A DNA stretch of 64,000 nt from JALZVT01 sp039029135 (GTDB lineage: Bacteria > Pseudomonadota > Gammaproteobacteria > Pseudomonadales > Azotimanducaceae), in the NCBI GenBank assembly GCA_039029135.1, contig JBCCGT010000004.1, positions 210,043 to 274,042 on the forward strand, written 5' to 3'. The position numbers and the translations under genes are program-made. Below, piece after piece: positions 60,368 to 64,000 of the stretch. Every line of letters starts with the position of its first letter. The stretch's first letter is position 1. Below the pieces are notes generated by a model, which was not told the origin of the DNA, made no database searches, and saw only the letters and a list, made by a program, of their open reading frames with translations.

Positions 60368-62050
60368 CTAGGCTGCAAGTCGATCGAGCAGTTCCGATGG
60401 CTGCGCAATGAAGTTTCCTTGCGCGTAATCGCTGCCGAGCTCTCGTAGCACCTCGAACTGATCGTCCTGCTCGACGCCTTCTGCGACCACTTTGATCCCG
60501 AGCACATGTGCCATGTCGATTACAGATTTGCACAGCGTCCGGGCGCTATGATCGTGGCCGACCTGCTCCGTCAGTGTTTTGTCGAGTTTTAGAAAGTCAA
60601 CGTCCAGATCACGCAAGTAGCGCAGAGACGTATAGCCGGCGCCGAAGTCGTCTAGCGCCACATGGATTCCGGCACGCCGCAGACGCTGAGTCCACAGGGC
60701 TATGGCGTCAAAGTCTCTTGGCAGTGCCGACTCGGCGATTTCGACGCATATCTGCGAGGGCAACAGCCGAGTCTCGCGCAGCGTGTCATGCATGGTGCGC
60801 ATGTAGCGCTCGCTCAGACTGAGGCTTGAGGCGTTGACGTTCAGCAGCGTGTTACCGGTGTGGTCTGCGTCTCCGAATCGCCGTATCGCTGATTGCATCA
60901 CGTTGCAGTCAAACTCGGTGATCATGGCCGTCTGCTCTGCGAACGCAACGATCTCCTGCGGCGACTCCTCGTGGTGCCAACGAAACAGCGCTTCCGCACC
61001 AATGCTCTGTTCCCGCGCATATGAATAGATCGGTTGAAAAGCGATCTGCTCGCTGCGCGCGCAAAACATTTCCTGCACCCGCAGTCTACAGCCCTCCCGC
61101 CGCAGTAGTGATGCTTCGGCGCCGCGATCAAAGAACCTTGTCTTACCGCGCTGCGGGTGTCGTTTTGCCTCGTGCATCGCAAGTTCAGCTTGGACAGCGA
61201 GGTCGCCAGCGTTACCACTGTGTGTATAGGCCGCGATGCCGATGCTCGTGCTCAGGCGCAGGGTGTACTGCTCAACGCCCAATGGTGCTTCGATCGTCTG
61301 GTGCAGCTTGCGTGCCACCCGGTAGGCGTGCGCTGGGTCGACGGCATCCGACAGGAGTATCGCGAACAGGTCGCCGTCCACGCGTGCCACCGTATCGTGG
61401 AGTCGACAGCTCTTGCGTATGCGGCGAGCGATTTCGGCCAGCACTATGTCACGGATTTCGTTGCCGCTGGCATCATTGGTGATCCGCGCGATTTCACAGT
61501 CGAGATAGAGCAGAAAAAATGGCTGTCCGTTGCGGTGTGCGCGGGACTCGTCCGCCTCCAGAGCTTCAATTAGTGCTGTGCGTGTAGCCAGTCCCGTGAG
61601 GCCATCGATGCGCTGAAGTGTCTGCAGCTCCTCCATTCTTGCCCGCAAAGTGGCTGCCTGCCGCCGACGCTCCAGAGCGGCTGATACACGATCGCAGACC
61701 TCGCTCCACATCGCACGATCGTTGCCAAGAATCAGTTCATCGATGCCGAATTCGAGCACTCGCTCAGCGCCGATTTGGGGTCGTGTGCGTGCAATGATGA
61801 GCGGCGGCTCGTCGAAGCTCTCGCGCAGTTTCTGGATCAAGCCAGACCACTTTTCGGGTTTGCTGCCGATTTCAATCAAGATTGCGTCAGGCTGCGGGCC
61901 TGCAAGGAGTCGCCAGTTATCTTCGATTCGCGCGGTGTCGATTTGGTTGAACACACTGTGCTGATCGAAACGGCTGAAGCCGCCGTATGGCACCAGGCCG
62001 TCCTCAGTGATGATCAGCAACGACCGAGCTCCGTACGTGTCAGCGGGCAT
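60368..62050 (-). CDS. Pseudo-receiver/degenerate GGDEF/EAL protein, probable c-di-GMP phosphodiesterase
   Basis: 560 residues. Residues about 1-130 resemble a receiver domain, but the phospho-acceptor position reads DAILIEIG with no Asp. A GGDEF-type domain follows (about 155-310), in which the signature is RVDGDLFAILL instead of GG[DE]EF, so cyclase activity is not expected. The EAL domain keeps key residues: AEALFRW, NVNASS, CVEIAES, ALDDFGAGYTSL, FLKLDKTL, VAEGVE and YAQGNFIAQP. Hence a c-di-GMP hydrolase, perhaps with the GGDEF domain as GTP sensor, is most likely. It stands alone. Confidence 0.9.
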   Translation of the reverse strand: MPADTYGARSLLIITEDGLVPYGGFSRFDQHSVFNQIDTARIEDNWRLLAGPQPDAILIEIGSKPEKWSGLIQKLRESFDEPPLIIARTRPQIGAERVLEFGIDELILGNDRAMWSEVCDRVSAALERRRQAATLRARMEELQTLQRIDGLTGLATRTALIEALEADESRAHRNGQPFFLLYLDCEIARITNDASGNEIRDIVLAEIARRIRKSCRLHDTVARVDGDLFAILLSDAVDPAHAYRVARKLHQTIEAPLGVEQYTLRLSTSIGIAAYTHSGNAGDLAVQAELAMHEAKRHPQRGKTRFFDRGAEASLLRREGCRLRVQEMFCARSEQIAFQPIYSYAREQSIGAEALFRWHHEESPQEIVAFAEQTAMITEFDCNVMQSAIRRFGDADHTGNTLLNVNASSLSLSERYMRTMHDTLRETRLLPSQICVEIAESALPRDFDAIALWTQRLRRAGIHVALDDFGAGYTSLRYLRDLDVDFLKLDKTLTEQVGHDHSARTLCKSVIDMAHVLGIKVVAEGVEQDDQFEVLRELGSDYAQGNFIAQPSELLDRLAA

Positions 62051-62378
62051 CTAGTGGTTCTCCTCGCGGATGTGGGCCTCTAATCGAAAAGCCTAGGACC
62101 AATCCAGCGTGACGCAAGTCACCCTACACGGCAGGCGGGCGAGTTGGTGTTGAGCGGCCAGGGCCGGCTTGTGGGGCAGTCTTCTCAAGACCGCTAGGCG
62201 CGTTTTCCGTCGCCGACTTTCGGCTCGCGTGGTTTACCGCAGATTCCCTTGCACCTTTGATGGCGCGGTTGTCCGTGAGAGGATGAGTGCGTCTACGATC
62301 GGTGCCCCGCGCTGTCGGCAGGCACGATCGACGGACAACAAATGAAAACGACAAGAGACAATCATCAGGGGACCGCAA
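62051..62378. other. Intergenic region between divergent genes
   Basis: About 330 bp between the EAL protein and the membrane protein gene. I see no convincing ORF or RNA gene; it must hold the promoters of both neighbours, but no strong -35/-10 pair stands out. Confidence 0.4.
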
Positions 62379-63353
62379 ATGGCCGATGCTGAACAGACCT
62401 CGCGAGCGGAAAGTGGACCCCCGCAGTCCGGCGGCCTGCTGAAGAAGGCCGTTCCGTGGGTCATCACGTTGGGCTGCTTTGTGTTCCTCTACACCCGTAT
62501 CCAGGGTCCCGCGGCTCGCGAGGGCATGGGCGTCGTGGAATATCTGGCCAACGTTTTTGCCGGCGTTAACTGGTGGGCCTGGCTGGGTCTGATGGTGCCG
62601 TACTCGATCTTCTTCTTCCTGATCGATTCCGGGATCGTCTGGCGGGTGATCAACTGGTTCAACGCGAAAGTGAAGTACGCGGACATTCTGCCCGTGCGAG
62701 CCAGCACCTACGTGATATCGATCCTCAACGAGCAGGTGGGCAAGGGCGCCATGGCGCTCTATCTGAATCGTCGCGAGGGCGTGCCCGGCTGGCAGCTAGG
62801 CTCGTCGATGCTGTTCATTATGTTCTGCGAGCTCTTGTACCTGTGCGCCTGGGCGAACATCGGCTACGGCCTGAATGCTAACAATCTGCCTGAGGTGTTT
62901 GCGGCGCTGCCGTGGGTTGGGATGGCGCTGGCCGCGCTGTTCGCGATCATGCTGCTGTATTTCTCCGGCCGCCTGTTTCCGAACTGGACACTGCGCGATC
63001 GCGATCTGTTGCATGCGTTCCGCGAGGCTAGCTGGTGGCAGTATGTCGTCATCCTGCTCATGCGTTCGCCGGCGCTGCTCGCGGCGGTAGTGGTCTACGC
63101 CGAGGCGCTCGAACTGTTCGGCGTCGAGGTCAGCTATCTGCAGATGCTCGGCATATTGCCGGTGATCTTCTTTGGCGCGTCGGTGCCGGGTCCGTTTCGG
63201 GCCGTCGCCATCACGATGTGGACGCTCATGTTTCCCGCCTATCCTGCCGAGATGTCGGCGTTCGGACTCGTGCAGCACAACTTCTTCATTCTGTTCAACG
63301 CGCTAATCGGGCTGATATTCATGCGCCGCGTGCAGCGCGAGCTGTTCGACTGA
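62379..63353 (+). CDS. Multi-pass membrane protein, LPG synthase TM-like
   Basis: 324 residues with about seven or eight TM helices and no signal peptide; AGGGGA before ATG 62379 supports the start. The pattern (LNEQVGKGAMALYLNRREGVPGWQLGSSMLFIMFCELLYL; GASVPGPFRAVAITMWTLMFPAYPAE) resembles the lysylphosphatidylglycerol synthase TM / UPF0104 group of flippase-like proteins, but without the catalytic domain. Function unknown; lipid or sterol-linked transport is a guess. Monocistronic. Confidence 0.7.
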   Translation: MADAEQTSRAESGPPQSGGLLKKAVPWVITLGCFVFLYTRIQGPAAREGMGVVEYLANVFAGVNWWAWLGLMVPYSIFFFLIDSGIVWRVINWFNAKVKYADILPVRASTYVISILNEQVGKGAMALYLNRREGVPGWQLGSSMLFIMFCELLYLCAWANIGYGLNANNLPEVFAALPWVGMALAALFAIMLLYFSGRLFPNWTLRDRDLLHAFREASWWQYVVILLMRSPALLAAVVVYAEALELFGVEVSYLQMLGILPVIFFGASVPGPFRAVAITMWTLMFPAYPAEMSAFGLVQHNFFILFNALIGLIFMRRVQRELFD

Positions 63354-63445
63354 GGGCGAACGCCCCGCGGCTAGCGCTTCAGCCGCCGCGAGATATCGAT
63401 GGTTGATTCGTGCACAGGGAAGCGGCCGAGCTGACGGTCGGTGAA

Positions 63446-63931
63446 TTAGTGCCTGAGCGTGTCGGTGACGACGGGAAACGACAGCGCGTCCCAGGGTATC
63501 TCGGTCTCGGCGTACAGCCTGACGTCGAGACTCTCCTCGCCGACGTCGAAGCCGCGGCCCGGCTCGCCGTCGACCAGCTCGGCGCGATAGAACATGTGTA
63601 CCTGTGAAATGTGCGGCAGGCTGAACACGGTGTAGAGGGTCAGATCGCCCACCTGCGCGGCAGCTTCCTCAATCGTCTCCCGCCGGGCCCCGTCGGCTAA
63701 GGCCTCGCCATTTTCCAGAAAGCCCGCGGGCAGGGTCCAGTACCCCCGGCGCGGCTCGATGGCGCGCTTGCACAGCAGCACGCGATCGCCGAAGACCGCC
63801 AGCACGCCCGCGACGATCTTGGGATTGTCGTAGAAGATGGCGTCGCAGGCGGAACACAGATCGCGTTCGCGATTGTCGCCTGGCGGAATGCCTCGAATTG
63901 TCGCGGCGCCGCAGGTGGGACAGTAGTTCAT
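63446..63931 (-). CDS. Nudix hydrolase with N-terminal zinc ribbon
   Basis: 161 residues. A four-Cys zinc ribbon (YCPTCGAATIRG ... LCSACDAIFYDNPK) precedes the Nudix fold, as in NudC-like proteins. The Nudix box runs GFLENGEALADGARRETIEEAAAQV, with all Glu ligands (REtiEE) present; the usual Gly after EE-x is Ala. Substrate could be NADH, ADP-ribose or another nucleotide diphosphate derivative. Start ATG 63931 begins directly at the zinc ribbon. Confidence 0.92.
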   Translation of the reverse strand: MNYCPTCGAATIRGIPPGDNRERDLCSACDAIFYDNPKIVAGVLAVFGDRVLLCKRAIEPRRGYWTLPAGFLENGEALADGARRETIEEAAAQVGDLTLYTVFSLPHISQVHMFYRAELVDGEPGRGFDVGEESLDVRLYAETEIPWDALSFPVVTDTLRH

Positions 63932-63945
63932 TGGTTCAAGTAGAT

Positions 63946-64000
63946 GTTGGGGTCAGAGTCGGGGGTCAGAGTAAGGTTGGGTGTCAGAGTAAGGTTGGGG
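63946..64000. repeat. Degenerate GGGGTCAGAGT repeats at the window edge
   Basis: At least three copies of a g(g/t)gtcagagt core, the last two followed by aaggttggg, run off the right end of the window just upstream of the Nudix gene. Motifs of this kind are often seen in proteobacterial intergenic regions near REP-associated (Y1-type) transposase genes; the next few hundred bases would tell. Confidence 0.6.

Overview
The window is about 64 kb of GC-rich, gene-dense chromosome from a gammaproteobacterium. The evidence is the gene order: pepA-holC-(hypothetical)-valS facing lptF-lptG; queA-tgt-yajC-secD-secF; suhB, trmJ, iscR, iscS, ndk, rlmN, pilF, rodZ, hisS, yfgM, bamB, der; and xseA facing guaB-guaA-tadA-purL. 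Genus cannot be told from this sequence. I see no rRNA, CRISPR array, complete insertion sequence or prophage. One tRNA gene, tRNA-Leu(CAA), is present.

Layout. 1-9.4 kb: the tail of a probable sodium:solute symporter, two small accessory genes, then valS, holC and pepA on the minus strand and lptFG on the plus strand. 9.5-20.5 kb: accessory metabolism, with a thiolase-family enzyme, an S1/P1 nuclease, an unknown gene interrupted by one in-frame amber codon, and a minus-strand set (VOC protein, acyl-CoA dehydrogenase-like flavoprotein, nitroreductase, SDR, hot-dog thioesterase-like protein, F420-type LLM oxidoreductase, phosphoesterase) that looks catabolic. 20.5-26.3 kb: a peptide export locus. 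26.5-57.9 kb: mostly housekeeping genes (tRNA modification, Sec translocon, Fe-S, ribosome and tRNA methylation, outer-membrane assembly, purine synthesis). 57.9-64 kb: small membrane proteins, a renalase-like flavoprotein, an EAL-type c-di-GMP protein, a multi-pass membrane protein, a Nudix hydrolase, and a repetitive edge.

The most interesting part is 20539-26266. A HlyD-family adaptor, a C39-peptidase ABC exporter and an LpxL/HtrB-like protein are encoded as a minus-strand operon. Divergently, at 25111-25311, lies a 66-residue ORF whose first 15 residues (MRELQHRERDQISGG) match the length and spacing of the colicin V type double-glycine leader. The predicted mature 51-residue peptide has no cysteine, is rich in Pro, Gly and aliphatic residues and ends in an Arg4 tail. 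A 13-bp hairpin follows the gene at once, then a 48-codon small ORF and an outer-membrane beta-barrel gene. I read this as a candidate undescribed microcin-like or secreted-peptide system.

Other points: iscR-iscS stands without iscU/iscA/hscBA/fdx, and IscS lacks the usual C-terminal tail. The iscR promoter region carries a 10-bp repeat array and a 17-bp tandem duplication over the start codon. Two genes (trmJ and a metallophosphoesterase) have no canonical start where family homology requires one. A perfect DnaA box lies just upstream of the guaB promoter.
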